Positions 40,681 to 55,809 are shown, numbered from the stretch's first letter. The stretch: 64,000 nt of DNA from Clitoria ternatea (GCA_037962975.1 JAYKXN010000101.1:248001-312000); one strand, 5' to 3'. Numbers and translations: made by a program. Notes: generated from the letters alone by a model not told the origin.

Positions 40681-41299
40681 ATTATCAATAGTAGATGATT
40701 AATTCCCTTTTCCATTTATTGATAGTAAAGATCGATAGTAAAAGAATCTGACAAAAATAAATAACAAATTATATATTATTAATAATTATATTCCTTAATT
40801 TTTTAAGGTTTATTTAGTAAGAAAATCACGTAAGGGATCACATCAAGTCTTATTTGATCTATTTAATTTAAAAGATATTAATATTATTAAGAAAGATAAT
40901 ATTATATTTTATTTTTCCTTAGTTTTTAATGTATTTTCTCTTATCCTTTTTATGAGACATGTTTTATATATTATTTTTTTCAACACATACTCTTATTAAT
41001 TAAGCTTGATACTATTTATATCAGTGGAATATGAAATAATCATTGATCTTTCTTCCTTATTATTCAATGTAATTTTGAAAGTATACCAAAAATAATTGAC
41101 AAGTTTAATGTGTTTACCTAAAATAACTAAATTTCTTAATAAACATAAAATAACATAATATGTTGATAGAAAAAGAAGTAGTGACGAGATGTCTTTTCTT
41201 TTTAAAGGTTTTATAGAATATTTATAAATACTTTTAATGTTGTTTTGGATTCCATACAATAATAGTACATGATAATTTTCGTGTGTGCGTACGTGCGTC

Positions 41300-43560
41300 C
41301 ATGCATGCGTGTGTATTTATAAAGTCATTTCGAGTTTTTTAGTCGTTTTATAACGAGAATATTATTATTTTAACAAATAGCATTCTTAAATGGATTCAGT
41401 CATCTTTGATATCAATTATATGTTATTATTTTTATAAATATTATTCTTAATTAGATTCTCTCACTTTTGCTATCAATTATCAATAGAAGATGATTAATTC
41501 CCTATTCCATTTAATGATAGTAAAGATCGATAGTAAAAGAATCTGACAAAAATAATTAACAAATTTTATATTATTAATAATTGTATTCTTTTATTTTTTA
41601 AGGTTGTTTTAGTAAGAGAATCACGTAAGGGATCATATTAAGTCTTATTTGATCCATTTAATTTAAAATATATTTATTTTAATAAAAAATATAAAAAATA
41701 TATTTTATTTTTCCTCAATTTGTAAGTATTTTCTCTTATCCTTTTTATGAGACGTGTTTTAGAATTTTTCTTGTTAATTTTATATGACTTCTTTCAATTT
41801 ACAATGTGCATTGGTTAATTTATTCAATACGTACTCTTATTAATTAATCTTGATACTATTTATATCAGTGGAATATGAAATAATCATTGATCTTTCTTCC
41901 TTATTATTCAATGTAATTTTGAAAGTATACCAAAAATAATTGACAAGTTTAATGTGTGTCCCTAAAATAACTAAATTTCTTAATAAACATAAAATAACAT
42001 AATATGTTGATAGAAAAAGAAGTAGTGATGAGACATCTTTTCTTTTTAAAGGTTCTATAGAATATTTATAAATGCTTTTAATGTTGTTTTGGATTCCATA
42101 CAATAATAGTACATGATAATTTCATGCGTGCGTACGTGCGTCCATGCATGCATGTGTATTTATGAAGTCATTTCGAGTTTTTTAGTCGTTTTATAACGAG
42201 AATATTATTATTTTAACAAATAGCATTCTTAAATGGATTCAGTCATCTTTGATATCAATTATATGTTATTCTTTTTATAAATATTATTCTGAATTAGATT
42301 CTCTCACTTTTGATATCAATTATCAATAGAAGATGATTAATTCCCTATTCCATTTAATGATAGTAAAGATCGATAGTAAAAGAATCTGACAAAAATAATT
42401 AACAAATTTTATATTATTAATAATTATATTCTTTTATTTTTTAAGGTTTTTTTAGTAAGGGAATAACGTAAGGGATCATATCAAGTCTTATTTGATCCAT
42501 TTAATTTAAAATATATTTATTTTAATAAAAAATATAAAAAATATATTTTATTTTTCCTTAATTTTTAATGTATTTTTCTCTTATCCTTTTTATGAGACGT
42601 GTTTTAGAATTTTTCTTGTTAATTTTATATGACTTCTTTCAATTTACAATGTGCATTGGTTAATTTATTCAATACGTACTCTTATTAATTAATCTTGATA
42701 CTATTTATATCAGTGGAATTTGAAATAATCATTGATCTTTCTTCCTTATTATTCAATGTAATTTTGAAAGTATACCAAAAATAATTGACAAGTTTAATGT
42801 GTGTCCCTAAAATAACTAAATTTCTTAATAAACATAAAATAACATAATATGTTGATAGAAAAAGAAGTAGTGACGAGACGTCTTTTCTTTTTAAAGGTTC
42901 TATAGAATATTTATAAATACTTTTAATGTTGTTTTGGATTCCATACAATAATAGTACATGATAATTTCATGCGTGCGTACGTGCGTCCATGCATGCATGT
43001 GTATTTATGAAGTCATTTGGAGTTTTTTAGTCGTTTTATAACGAGAATATTATTATTTTAACAAATAGCATTCTTAAATGGATTCAGTCATCTTTGATAT
43101 CAATTATATGTTATTATTTTTATAAATATTATTCTGAATTAGATTCTCTCACTTTTGATATCAATTATCAATAGAAGATGATTAATTCCCTATTCCATTT
43201 AATGATAGTAAAGATCGATAGTAAAAGAATCTGACAAAAATAATTAACAAATTTTATATTATTAATAATTATATTCTTTTATTTTTTAAGGTTTTTTTAG
43301 TAAGAGAATCACGTAAGGGATCATATCAAGTCTTATTTGATCCATTTAATTTAAAATATATTTATTTTAATAAAAAATATAAATAATATATTTTATTTTT
43401 CCTTAATTTGTAATGTATTTTTCTCTTATCCTTTTTATGAGACGTGTTTTAGAATTTTTCTTGTTAATTTTATATGACTTCTTTCAATTTACAATGTGCA
43501 TTGGTTATTTTATTCAATACGTACTCTTATTAATTAATCTTGATACTATTTATATCAGTG
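41300..43560. repeat. Local two-monomer gain in the right copy
   Basis: Monomers marked at 42141 and 42986 are near-identical (step 845) and share 'gtgtgtccctaaaataac', 'ataatttcatgcgtgcg', 'catgcatgcatgtgt' and 'ttctgaattagattc'. The left copy passes directly from the equivalent of 41800 to the equivalent of 43590 between about 2610 and 2710. The right copy therefore has 1691 bp more here. Confidence 0.85.
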
Positions 43561-44683
43561 GAATATGAAATAATCATTGATCTTTCTTCCTTATTATTCA
43601 ATGTAATTTTAAAAGTATACCAAGAATAATTGACAAGTTTAATATGTTTACCTAAAATAACTAAATTTCTTAAGAAACATAAAATAACATAATATGTTGA
43701 TAGAAAAAGAAGTAGTGGCGAGACTTCTATTCTTTCTAAAAGTTCTACAATATTTATAAATACTTTTAATGTTGTTTCGGATTCCATACAATAATAGTAC
43801 ATAATAATTTTCGTGCGTGCGTATGTGCGTCCAGGCATGCGTATGCATTTATGAAGTCTTTGTGAGTTTTTTAGTCGTTTTATAACGTGAATATTATTAT
43901 TTTTACATACAGCATTCTTAAATAGATTCAGTCATCTTTGATATCAATTATATGTTATTATTTTTATAAATATTATTCTTAATTAGATTCTCTCACTTTT
44001 GCTATCAATTATCAATAGAAGATGATTAATTCTGTTTTCCATTTATTGATAGTAAAGATCAATAATAAAAGAATCTGACAAAAATAATTAACAAATTATA
44101 TATATTTTAATAATTATATTCTCTTATTTGTTAAGGTTTATTTAGTAAGAAAAACATGTAAGGGATCACAACAAGTCTTATTTGATGCATTTAATTTAAA
44201 ATATATTTATTATAATAAAAATATAAATAATATATTTTATTTTTTTAGTTTTTAATGTATTTTCCCTTATCACTTTTGTGAGACGTGTTTTGGAATTTTT
44301 ATTGTTAATTTTATATGACTTCTTTCAATTTACAATGTGCATTAATTATTTTTTTCAACACATACCCTTATTAATTAGTCTTAACACTATTTATATCAGT
44401 GCAATATGAAATAATCATTGATCTTTCTTCCTTACTATTCAATGTAATTTTAAAAGTATACCAAGAATAATTGACAAGTTTAACATTTTTACCAAAAATG
44501 ACTAAATTTCTTAATAAACATAAAATAACATAATATGTTGATAGAAAAAGAGGTAGTGGCGATACTTCTTTTCTTTTTAAAAGTTCTATACAATATTTAT
44601 AAATACTTTTAATGTTGTTTTAGATTCCACACAATAATAGTACATAATAATTTTCGTGCGTGCGTACGTGCGTCCATGCATGC

Positions 44684-47600
44684 ATATGCTTTTATGAAGT
44701 CTTTGTGAGTTTTTTAGTCGTTTTATAACGTGAATATTATTATTTTTACAAATAGCATTCTTAAATGGATCTTTGATATCAATTATATGTTATTATTTTT
44801 ATAAATATTATTCTTAATTAGATTCTCTCACTTTTGCTATCAATTATCAATAGAAGATCATTAATTCTATTTTCCATTTATTGATAGTAAAGATCGATAA
44901 TAAAAGAATGTGACAAAAATAATCAGCAAATTATATATATTTTAATAATTATATTCTTTTATTTTTTAAGGTTTATTTATTAAGAAAATCGCGTAAGAGA
45001 TCACAACAAGTCTTATTTGATGCATTTAATTTAAAATATATCTATTATAATAAAAATATAAATAATATATTTTATTTTTCTTAGTTTTTTATGTATTTTC
45101 TCTTATCCCTTTTGTGAGACGTGTTTTAGAAATTTTCTTGTTAATTTTATATGACTTTTTTCAATTTACAATGTGCATTGATTATTTTTTTCAACACATT
45201 GATCTTTCTTCCTTACTATTCATTGTAATTTTAAAAGTATACCAAGAATAATTGACAAGTTTAATATGTTTACCAAAAATGACTAAATTTCTTAATAAAC
45301 ATAAAATAACATAATATGTTGATAGAAAAAGAGGTAGTGGCGAGACTTCTTTTCTTTTTAAAAGTTCTATACAATATTTATAAATACTTTTAATGTTGTT
45401 TCGGGTTCCATACAATAATAGTACATAATAATTTTCGTGCGTACGTACGTGCGTCCATGCATGCATATGCTTTTATGAAGTCTTTGTGAGTTTTTTAGTC
45501 ATTTTATAACGTAAATATTATTATTTTTACAAATAGCATTCTTAAATGGATCTTTGATATCAATTATATGTTATTATTTTTATAAATATTATTCTTAATT
45601 AGATTCTCTCACTTTTGCTATCAATTATCGATAGAAGATCATTAATTCTGTTTTCCATTTATTGATAGTAAAGATCGATAATAAAAGAATCTGACAAAAA
45701 TAATTAGCAAATTAGATATACTTTAATAATTATATTCTTTTATTTCTTAAGGTTTATTTATTAAGAAAATCGCGTAAGGGATCACAACAAGTCTTATTTG
45801 ATGCATTTAATTTAAAATATATTTATTATAATAAAAATATAAATAATATATTTTATTTTTTTAGTTTTTAATGTATTTTCTCTTATCCCTTTTGTGAGAC
45901 GTGTTTTAGAATTTTTCTTGTTAATTTTATATGACTTCTTTCAATTTACAATGTGCATTGATTATTTTTTTCAACACATACCCTTATTAATTAGTCTTAA
46001 CACTATTTATATCAGTGCAATATGAAATAATCATTGATCTTTCTTCCTTACTATTCAATGTAATTTTAAAAGTATACCAAGAATAATTGACAAGTTTAAT
46101 ATTTTTACCAAAAATGACTAAATTTCTTATGAAACATAAAATAACATAATATGTTGATAGAAAAAGAGGTAGTGGCGAGACTTCTTTTCTTTTTAAAAGT
46201 TCTATACAATATTTATAAATACTTTTAATGTTGTTTTAGATTCCACACAATAATAGTACATAATAATTTTCGTGCGTGCGTACGTGCGTCCATGCATGCG
46301 TGTGCTTTTATGAAGTCTTTGTGAGTTTTTTAGTCGTTTTATAACATGAATATTATTATTTTTACAAATAGCATTCTTAAATGGATCTTTGATATCAATT
46401 ATATGTTATTATTTTTATAAATATTATTCTTAATTAGATTCTCTCACTTTTGCTATCAATTATCAATAGAAGATCATTAATTTCGTCTACGATTTATTGT
46501 TAGTAAAGATCGATAATAAAAGAATCTGACAAAAATAATTAGCAAATTATATATATTTTAAAAACTATATTCCTTTATTTCTTAAGGTTTATTTATTAAG
46601 AAAATCACGTAAGAGATCACAACAAGTCTTATTTGATGTATTTAATTTAAAATATATTTATTTTAATAAAAAATATACAGAATATATTTTGTTTTTCTTA
46701 GTTTTTTATGTATTTTCTCTTATCCCTTTTGTGAGACGTGTTTTAGAATTTTTCTTGTTAATTTTATATGACTTCTTTCAATTTACAATGTGCATTGATT
46801 ATTTTTTGCAACACATACTCTTATTAATTAAGGTTGATACTATTTGTATTAGTGGAATATGAAATAATCATTGATCTTTCTTCCTTATTATTCATTGTAA
46901 TTTTAAAAGTATACCAAGAATAATTGACAAGTTTAATATGTTAACCTAAAATAACTAAATTTCTTAATAAACATAAAATAACATAATATGTTGATAGAAA
47001 AAGAAGTAGTGGCGAGACTTCTATTCTTTTTAAAAGTTCTATACAATATTTATAAATACTTTTAATGTTGATCGGGTTCCATACAATAATAGTACATAAT
47101 AATTTTCGTGCGTGCGTACGTGCGTCCATGCATGCATATGCTTTTATGAAGTCTTTGTGAGTTTTTTTGTCGTTTTATAACGTGAATATTATTATTTTTA
47201 CAAATAGCATTCTAAAATGGATCTCTGATATCAATTATATGTTATTATTTTTATAAATATTATTCTTAATTAGATTCTCTCACTTTTGCTATCAATTATC
47301 AATAGAAGATCATTAATTCTGTTTTCCATTTATTGATAGTAAAGATCGATCATAAAAGAATCTGACAAAAATAATCAGCAAATTATATATACTTTAATAA
47401 TTATATTCTTTTATTTCTTAAGGTTTATTTATTAAGTAAATCGCGTAAGGGATCACAACAAGTCTTATTTGATGCATTTAATTTAAAATATATTTATTAT
47501 AATAAAAATATAAATAATATATTTTATTTTTCTTAGTTTTTTATGTATTTTCTCTTATCCCTTTTGTGAGACGTGTTTTAAAATTTTTCTTGTTAATTTT

Positions 47601-50600
47601 ATATGACTTTTTTCAATTTACAATGTGCATTGATTATTTTTTTCAACACATACCCTTATTAATTAGTCTTAATACTATTTATATCAGTGCAATATGAAAT
47701 AATCATTGATCTTTCTTCCTTACTATTCAATGTAATTTTAAAAGTATACCAAGAATAATTGACAAGTTTAATATGTTAACCTAAAATAACTAAATTTCTT
47801 AATAAACATAAAATAACATAATATGTTGATAGAAAAAGAAGTAGTGGCGAGACTTCTATTCTTTTTAAAAGTTCTATACAATATTTATAAATACTTTTAA
47901 TGTTGATCGGGTTCCATACAATAATAGTACATAATAATTTTCGTGCGTGCGTACGTGCGTCCATGCATGCATATGCTTTTATGAAGTCTTTGTGAGTTTT
48001 TTAGTCGTTTTATAACGTGAATATTATTATTTTTACAAATAGCATTCTAAAATGGATCTTTGATATCAATTATATGTTATTATTTTTATAAATATTATTC
48101 TTAATTAGATTCTCTCACTTTTGCTATCAATTATCAATAGAAGATCATTAATTCCGTTTTCCATTTATTGATAGTAAAGATCGATCATAAAAGAATCTGA
48201 CAAAAATAATTAGCAAATTATATATATTTTAATAATTATATTCTTTTATTTCTTAAGGTTTATTTATTAAGAAAATCGCGTAAGGGATCACAACAAGTCT
48301 TATTTGATGCATTTAATTTAAAATATATTTATTATAATAAAAATATAAATAATATATTTTATTTTTCTTAGTTTTTTATGTATTTTCTCTTATCCCTTTC
48401 GTGAGACGTGTTTTAGAATTTTTCTTGTTAATTTTATATGACTTTTTTCAATTTACAATGTGCATTGATTATTTTTTTCAACACATACCCTTATTAATTA
48501 GTCTTAATACTATTTATATCAGTGCAATATGAAATAATCATTGATCTTTCTTCCTTACTATTCAATGTAATTTTAAAAGTATACCAAGAATAATTGACAA
48601 GTTTAATATTTTTACCAAAAATGACTAAATTTCTTAATAAACATAAAATAACATAATATGTTGATAGAAAAAGAGGTAGTGGCGAGACTTCTTTTCTTTT
48701 TAAAAGTTCTATACAATATTTATAAATACTTTTAATGTTGTTTTAGATTCCACACAATAATAGTACATAATAATTTTCGTACGTGCGTACGTTCGTCCAT
48801 GCATGCGTGTGCTTTTATGAAGTCTTTGTGAGTTTTTTAGTCGTCTTATAACGTGAATATTATTATTTTTACAAATAGCATTCTTAAATGGATCTTCGAT
48901 ATCAATTATATGTTATTATTTTTATAAATATTATTCTTAATTAGATTCTCTCACTTTTGCTATCAATTATCAATAGAAGATCATTAATTCCGTTTTCCAT
49001 TTATTGATAGTAAAGATCGATCATAAAAGAATCTGACAAAAATAATTAGCAAATTATATATACTTTAATAATTATATTCTTTTTTTTCTTAAGGTTTATT
49101 TATTAAGTAAATCGCGTAAGGGATCACAACAAGTCTTATTTGATGTATTTAATTTAAAATATATTTATTTTAATAAAAAATATACAGAATATATTTTATT
49201 TTTCTTATTTTTTATGTATTTTCTCTTATCCCTTTTGTGAGACGTGTTTTAGAATTTTTCTTGTTAATTTTATATGACTTCTTTCAATTTACAATGTGCA
49301 TTGATTATTTTTTACAACACATACTCTTATTAATTAAGCTTGATACTATTTGTATTAGTGGAATATGAAATAATCATTGATCTTTCTTCCTTATTATTCA
49401 TTGTAATTTTAAAAGTATACCAAGAATAATTGACAAGTTTAATATGTTAACCTAAAATAACTAAATTTCTTAATAAACATAAAATAACATAATATGTTGA
49501 TAGAAAAAGAAGTAGTGGCGAGACTTCTATTCTTTTTAAAAGTTCTATACAATATTTATAAATACTTTTAATGTTGATCGGGTTCCATACAATAATAGTA
49601 CATAATAATTTTCGTGCGTGCGTACGTGCGTCCATGCATGCATATGCTTTTATGAAGTCTTTGTGAGTTTTTTAGTCACTTTATAACGTAAATATTATTA
49701 TTTTTAGAAATAGCATTCTTAAATGGATCTTTGATATCAATTATATGTTATTATTTTAATAAATATTATTCTTAATTAGATTCTCTCACTTTTGCTATCA
49801 ATTATCAATAGAAGATCATTAATTCTGTTTTCCATTTATTGATAGTAAAGATCGATAATAAACGAATCTGACAAAAATAATCAGCAAATTATATATATTT
49901 TAATAATTATATTCTTTTATTTTTTAAGGTTTATTTATTAAGAAAATCGCGTAAGGGATCACAACAAGTCTTATTTGATGCATTTAATTTAAAATATATT
50001 TATTATAATAAAAATATAAATAATATATTTTATTTTTCTTAGTTTTTTTTATGTATTTTCTCTTATCCCTTTTGTGAGACGTGTTTTAGAATTTTTCTTG
50101 TTAATTTTATATGACTTTTTTCAATTTACAATGTGCATTGATTATTTTTTTCAACACATACCCTTATTAATTAGTCTTAATACTATTTATATCAATGCAA
50201 TATGAAATAATCATTGATCTTTCTTCCTTACTATTCAATGTAATTTTAAAAGTATACCAAGAATAATTGACAAGTTTAATATGTTTACCAAAAATGACTA
50301 AATTTCTTAATAAACATAAAATAACATAATATGTTGATAGAAAAAGAGGTAGTGGCGAGACTTCTTTTCTTTTTAAAAGTTCTATACAATATTTATAAAT
50401 ACTTTTAATGTTGTTTTAGATTCCACACAATAATAGTACATAATAATTTTCGTGCGTACATACATGCGTCCATGCATGCGTGTGCTTTTATGAAGTCTTT
50501 GTGAGTTTTTTAGTCGTTTTATAACGTGAATATTATTATTTTTACAAATAGCATTCTAAAATGGATCTTTGATATCAATTATATGTTATTATTTTTATAA

Positions 50601-52988
50601 ATATTATTCTTAATTAGATTCTCTCACTTTTGCTATCAATTATCAATAGAAGATCATTAATTCCGTTTTCCATTTATTGATAGTAAAGATCGATCATAAA
50701 AGAATCTGACAAAAATAATTAGCAAATTATATATACTTTAATAATTATATTCTTTTATTTCTTAAGGTTTATTTATTAAGTAAATCGCGTAAGGGATCAC
50801 AACAACTCTTATTTGATGCATTTAATTTAAAATATATTTATTATAATAAAAATATAAATAATATATTTTATTTTTCTTAGTTTTTTATGTATTTTCTCTT
50901 ATCCCTTTTGTGAGACGTGTTTTAGAATTTTTCTTGTTAATTTTATATGACTTTTTTCAATTTACAATGTGCATTGATTATTTTTTTCAACACATACCCT
51001 TATTAATTAGTCTTAATACTATTTATATCAGTGCAATATGAAATAATCATTGATCTTTCTTCCTTACTATTCAATGTAATTTTAAAAGTATACCAAGAAT
51101 AATTGACAAGTTTAATATGTTTACCAAAAATGACTAAATTTCTTAACAAACATAAAATAACATAATATGTTGATAGAAAAAGAGGTAGTGGCGAGACTTC
51201 TTTTCTTTTTAAAAGTTCTATACAATATTTATAAATACTTTTAATGTTGTTTTAGATTCCACACAATAATAGTACATAATAATTTTCGTGCGTACATACG
51301 TGCGTCCATGCATGCGTGTGCTTTTATGAAGTCTTTGTGAGTTTTTTAGTCGTTTTATAACGTGAATATTATTATTTTTACAAATAGCATTCTAAAATGG
51401 ATCTTTGATATCAATTATATGTTATTATTTTTATAAATATTATTCTTAATTAGATTCTCTCACTTTTGCTATCAATTATCAATAGAAGATCATTAATTCT
51501 GTTTTCCATTTATTGATAGTAAAGATCGATCATAAAAGAATCTCACAAAAATAATTAGCAAATTATATATACTTTAATAATTATATTCATTTATTTCTTA
51601 AGGTTTATTTATTAAGAAAATCACGTAAGGGATCACAACAAGTCTTATTTGATGCATTTAATTTAAAATATATTTATTATAATAAAAATATAAATAATAT
51701 ATTTTATTTTTCTTAGTTTTTTATGTATTTTCTCTTATCCCTTTTGTGAGACGTGTTTTAGAATTTTTCTTGTTAATTTTATATGACTTTTTTCAATTTA
51801 CAATGTGCATTGATTATTTTTTTCAACACATACCCTTATTAATTAGTCTTAATACTATTTATATCAGTGCAATATGAAATAATCATTGATCTTTCTTCCT
51901 TACTATTCAATGTAATTTTAAAAGTATACCAAGAATAATTGACAAGTTTAATATGTTTACCAAAAATGACTAAATTTCTTAACAAACATAAAATAACATA
52001 ATATGTTGATAGAAAAAGAGGTAGTGGCGAGACTTCTTTTCTTTTTAAAAGTTCTATACAATATTTATAAATACTTTTAATGTTGTTTTAGATTCCACAC
52101 AATAATAGTACATAATAATTTTCGTGCGTACGTACGTGCGTCCATGCATGCGTGTGCTTTTATGAAGTCTTTGTGAGTTTTTTAGTCGTTTTATAACGTG
52201 AATATTATTATTTTTACAAATAGAATTCTTAAATGGATCTTTGATATCAATTATATGTTATTATTTTTATAAATATTATTCTTAATTAGATTCTCTCACT
52301 TTTGCTATCAATTATCAATAGAAGATCATTAATTCCGTTTTCCATTTATTGATAGTAAAGATCGATCATAAAAGAATCTGACAAAAATAATTAGCAAATT
52401 ATATATACTTTAATAATTATATTCATTTATTTCTTAAGGTTTATTTATTAAGAAAATCACGTAAGGGATCACAACAAGTCTTATTTGATGCATTTAATTT
52501 AAAATATATTTATTATAATAAAAATATAAATAATATATTTTATTTTTCTTAGTTTTTTATGTATTTTCTCTTATCCCTTTTGTGAGACGTGTTTTAGAAT
52601 TTTTCTTGTTAATTTTATATGACTTTTTTCAATTTACAATGTGCATTGATTATTTTTTTCAACACATACCCTTATTAATTAGTCTTAATACTATTTATAT
52701 CAGTGCAATATGAAATAATCATTGATCTTTCTTCCTTACTATTCAATGTAATTTTAAAAGTATACCAAGAATAATTGACAAGTTTAATATGTTTACCAAA
52801 AATGACTAAATTTCTTAATAAACATAAAATAACATAATATGTTGATAGAAAAAGAGGTAGTGGCGAGACTTCTTTTCTTTTTAAAAGTTCTATACAATAT
52901 TTATAAATACTTTTAATGTTGTTTTAGATTCCACACAATAATAGTACATAATAATTTTCGTGCGTACGTACGTGCGTCCATGCATGCG
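44684..52988. repeat. Amplified block of ten A1 monomers
   Basis: Phase marks 45454-52977, with steps 781, 835, 836, 835, 836, 835, 838, 836, 836 and 836, total 8304 bp. The left copy has nothing here: near 3772-3785 it switches from the variant found at 44673 to the one found at 52977. Units marked 47125, 47960 and 49631 share 'gttgatcgggttcc' and 'catgcatatgc'. The others share 'agattccacac' and 'gcgtgtgctttt'. The last four units are nearly uniform. Confidence 0.88.
46270..46305. other. GC-rich alternating purine-pyrimidine patch in A monomers (example)
   Basis: Reads cgtgcgtgcgtacgtgcgtc and then catgcatgcgtgtgc. It is the only GC-rich, CpG-dense part of the monomer, mostly strict purine-pyrimidine alternation, and includes the palindromes cgtacg and catgcatg. 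Variants occur at every phase mark listed for the A arrays. A Z-DNA-prone or methylated patch is possible but not shown. Confidence 0.8.
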
Positions 52989-53189
52989 TGTGCTTTTATG
53001 AAGTCTTTGTGAGTTTTTTAGTCGTTTTATAACGTGAATATTATTATTTTTACAAATAGCATTCTTAAATGGATCTTTGATATCAATTATATGTTATTAT
53101 TTTTATAAATATTATTCTTAATTAGATTCTCTCACTTTTGCTATCAATTATCAATAGAAGATGATTAATTCCCTTTTTCATTTATTGGG

Positions 53190-55809
53190 TGATAAAATTA
53201 ATTAACAAATTATATATTATTAATTATTATATTCTTTTATTTTTTGATGTTTATTTAGTAAGAGAATCGTGTAAGGGGTCATATCAAGTCTTAATTGATG
53301 CATTTAATTTAAAATATATTAATATTAATTAAAAATATAAATAATATATTTATTTTTCCTTAATTTTTAATGTATTTTCTCTTATCCATTTTATGTCATG
53401 TGTTTTAGAATTTTTCATGTTAATTTTTATATGACTTCTTTCAATTTACGATGTACATTGATTATTTTTTTAAACACATACTCTTATTAATTAATCTTGA
53501 TACTATTTATATCAATGGAATATGAAATAATTATTGATCTTTCTTCTTTATTATTCAATGTAATTTTAAAAGTATACCATGAATAATTGACAAGTTTAAT
53601 ATATTTACCTAAATTAACTAAATTTGTTAATCAACATAAAATAACATAATATGATGATAGAAAAAGTACTAGTGGCGAGACTTCTTTTCTTTTTAAAAGT
53701 TTTATACATTATTTATAAATACTTTCAATGTTGTTTTGGATTCCATACAATGACACTACTTAATAATTTTCATGTGTGCGTACGTGCGTCCAAGCATATG
53801 TGTCCATTTATAAAGTCTTTGAGTTTTTTTAGTCGTTTTATGATGTGAATGAATCATTATTTGTACAAATAGCATTCTTAAATGGATTCAGTTATCTTTG
53901 ATATCAATGATATGTTATTATTTTTATAAATAACATTATTAATTAGAATTCTTTCACTTTTACTATCAATTATCAATAGAGGTTGATTAGTTCCCTTTTT
54001 AAATTTATTGATAGTAAAGATCGATAGTAAAGGAATCTGACAAATATAATTAACAAATTATATATTATTATTAATTATATTGTTTTATTTTTAAGGTTTA
54101 TTTAGTAAGAGAATCGCGTAAGGGTTCACATCGGGTTTTAATTGATGTATGTAATTTAAAATATATAATATTAATTAAAAATATAAATAATATATTTTAT
54201 GACATGTGTTTTAGAATTTTTCTTGTTAATTTTTATATAAATATAGAATATTAATTAAAAATATAAATAATCATTGTTCTTTCATCCTATTATTCAACAT
54301 AATTTTAAAACTATGCCAAGAATAATTGACAAGTTTAATATGTTTACCTAAAATAACTAAATTTCTTACTCAACATAAAATAACATAATATGGTGATAGA
54401 AAAAGAACTAGTAGCGAGACTTCTTTTCTTTTTAAAAGATTTATACAATATTTATAAATACTTTCAATGTTGTTCTAGATTCCATAGAATGAAACTACTT
54501 AATAGTTTTTATGCGTGTGTACGTGCGTCCATGCATGCGTGTGCATTTATGAAGTCTTTGTGAATTTTTTAGTCGTTTTATAACCAAAATGATCATTATT
54601 TTTACAAATAGCATTCTTAAATGAAGTTAGTCATCTTTGATATCAATTATATGTTATTATTTTATAAATATTATTCTTAATTAGACTTTCTCACATTTAC
54701 TATCAATTATCAATAGAAGATGATGAATTCCTTTTTCCATTTATTGATAGTAAAGATCGATAGTAAAAGAATGTGACAAAATTAATTAACAAACTATATA
54801 TTATTATTAATTATATTCTTTAATTTTTTAAGGTTTATTTAGTAAGAGAATCGTGTAAGGGATCACACAAGTCTTAATTAATGCATTTAATTTAAAATGT
54901 ATTAATATTAATTAAAAATATAAATAATATATTTTTCCTTAATTTTTAATGTATTGTCTCTTATCCTTTTTATGGCATGTGTTTTAGAATTTTTCATGTT
55001 AATTTTTATATGACTTCTTTCAATTTACAATGTGCATTGATTATTTTTTTAACACATACTCTTAAAAATTAATCTTTATACTACTTATATCAATAGAATA
55101 CGAAATAATCATTGATCTTTCTTCTTTATTATTCAATGTAATTTTAAAAGTATGCCAAGAATAATTGACAAGTCTAATATATGTACCAAAAATAACTAAA
55201 TTTCTTAATCAACATAAATTAACAGAATACGGTGATAGAAAATGCACTAGTGGCGAGATTTCTTTTCTTTTTAAAAGTTTTATACAATATTTATAAATAC
55301 TTTTAATGTTATTTTGGATTCCATACAATGAAACTACTTAATAATTTTCGTGCATGCGTATGTGCGTCCATCCATGCGTGTCCATTTATGAGGTCTTTGT
55401 AAGTTTTTTTAGTCGTTTTATAACATTAGAATTCTCTCACTTTTACTATCAATTATCAATAGAAGTTGATTAATTCCCTTTTTCCATTTATTGATAGTAA
55501 AGATTGATAGTAAAAGAATGTGACAAAATTAATTAACAAATTATATATTATTAATAATTATATTCTTTTTTTAAGGTTTATTTTGAAAGAGAATTGCGTA
55601 AGCGATGACACCAAGTCTTAGTTGATGCATTTAATTTAAAATATATTAATATTAATTAAAAATATAAATAATATATTTTATTTTTCCTTAATTTGTAATG
55701 TATTTTCTCTTATCCTTTTTATGACATGTGTTTTAGAATTTTTCATGTTAATTTTTATATGACTTTTTTCAATTTACAATGTGCATTGATTATTTTTTTC
55801 AACACATAC
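53190..55809. repeat. Satellite family A, subfamily A2 array (right copy)
   Basis: Phase marks 53789, 54528 and 55367 (steps 739 and 839) match 4584, 5323 and 6161 at offsets of 49205-49206. The A1/A2 joint ('cattgggtgat', 53187-53190), the doubled 'tattaattaaaaatataa' and the mid-monomer stop at the transposon are all the same as in the left copy. Only scattered single-base differences are seen, for example 'accatgaata' near 53578 and one extra base in 'taaaagtttta' near 55272. Confidence 0.94.

Larger units (their letters stand above)
31371..53189. repeat. Satellite family A, subfamily A1 array (main)
   Basis: The longest array in the window. Phase marks lie at 32137, 32980, 33825, 34666, 35460, 36297, 37140, 37981, 38818, 39661, 40503, 41298, 42141, 42986, 43830, 44673, 45454, 46289, 47125, 47960, 48796, 49631, 50469, 51305, 52141 and 52977. 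Steps are 835-845 bp except three short ones (794, 795 and 781). From 38368 on it aligns with 1-3984, with 13 additional monomers. The part from about 44684 to 52988 is the most homogeneous. Recurrent minus-strand frames of 62-106 codons with the core 'LLFLSTYYVILC' follow from the repeat itself and are interrupted in other monomers, so they are not called as genes. Confidence 0.95.
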
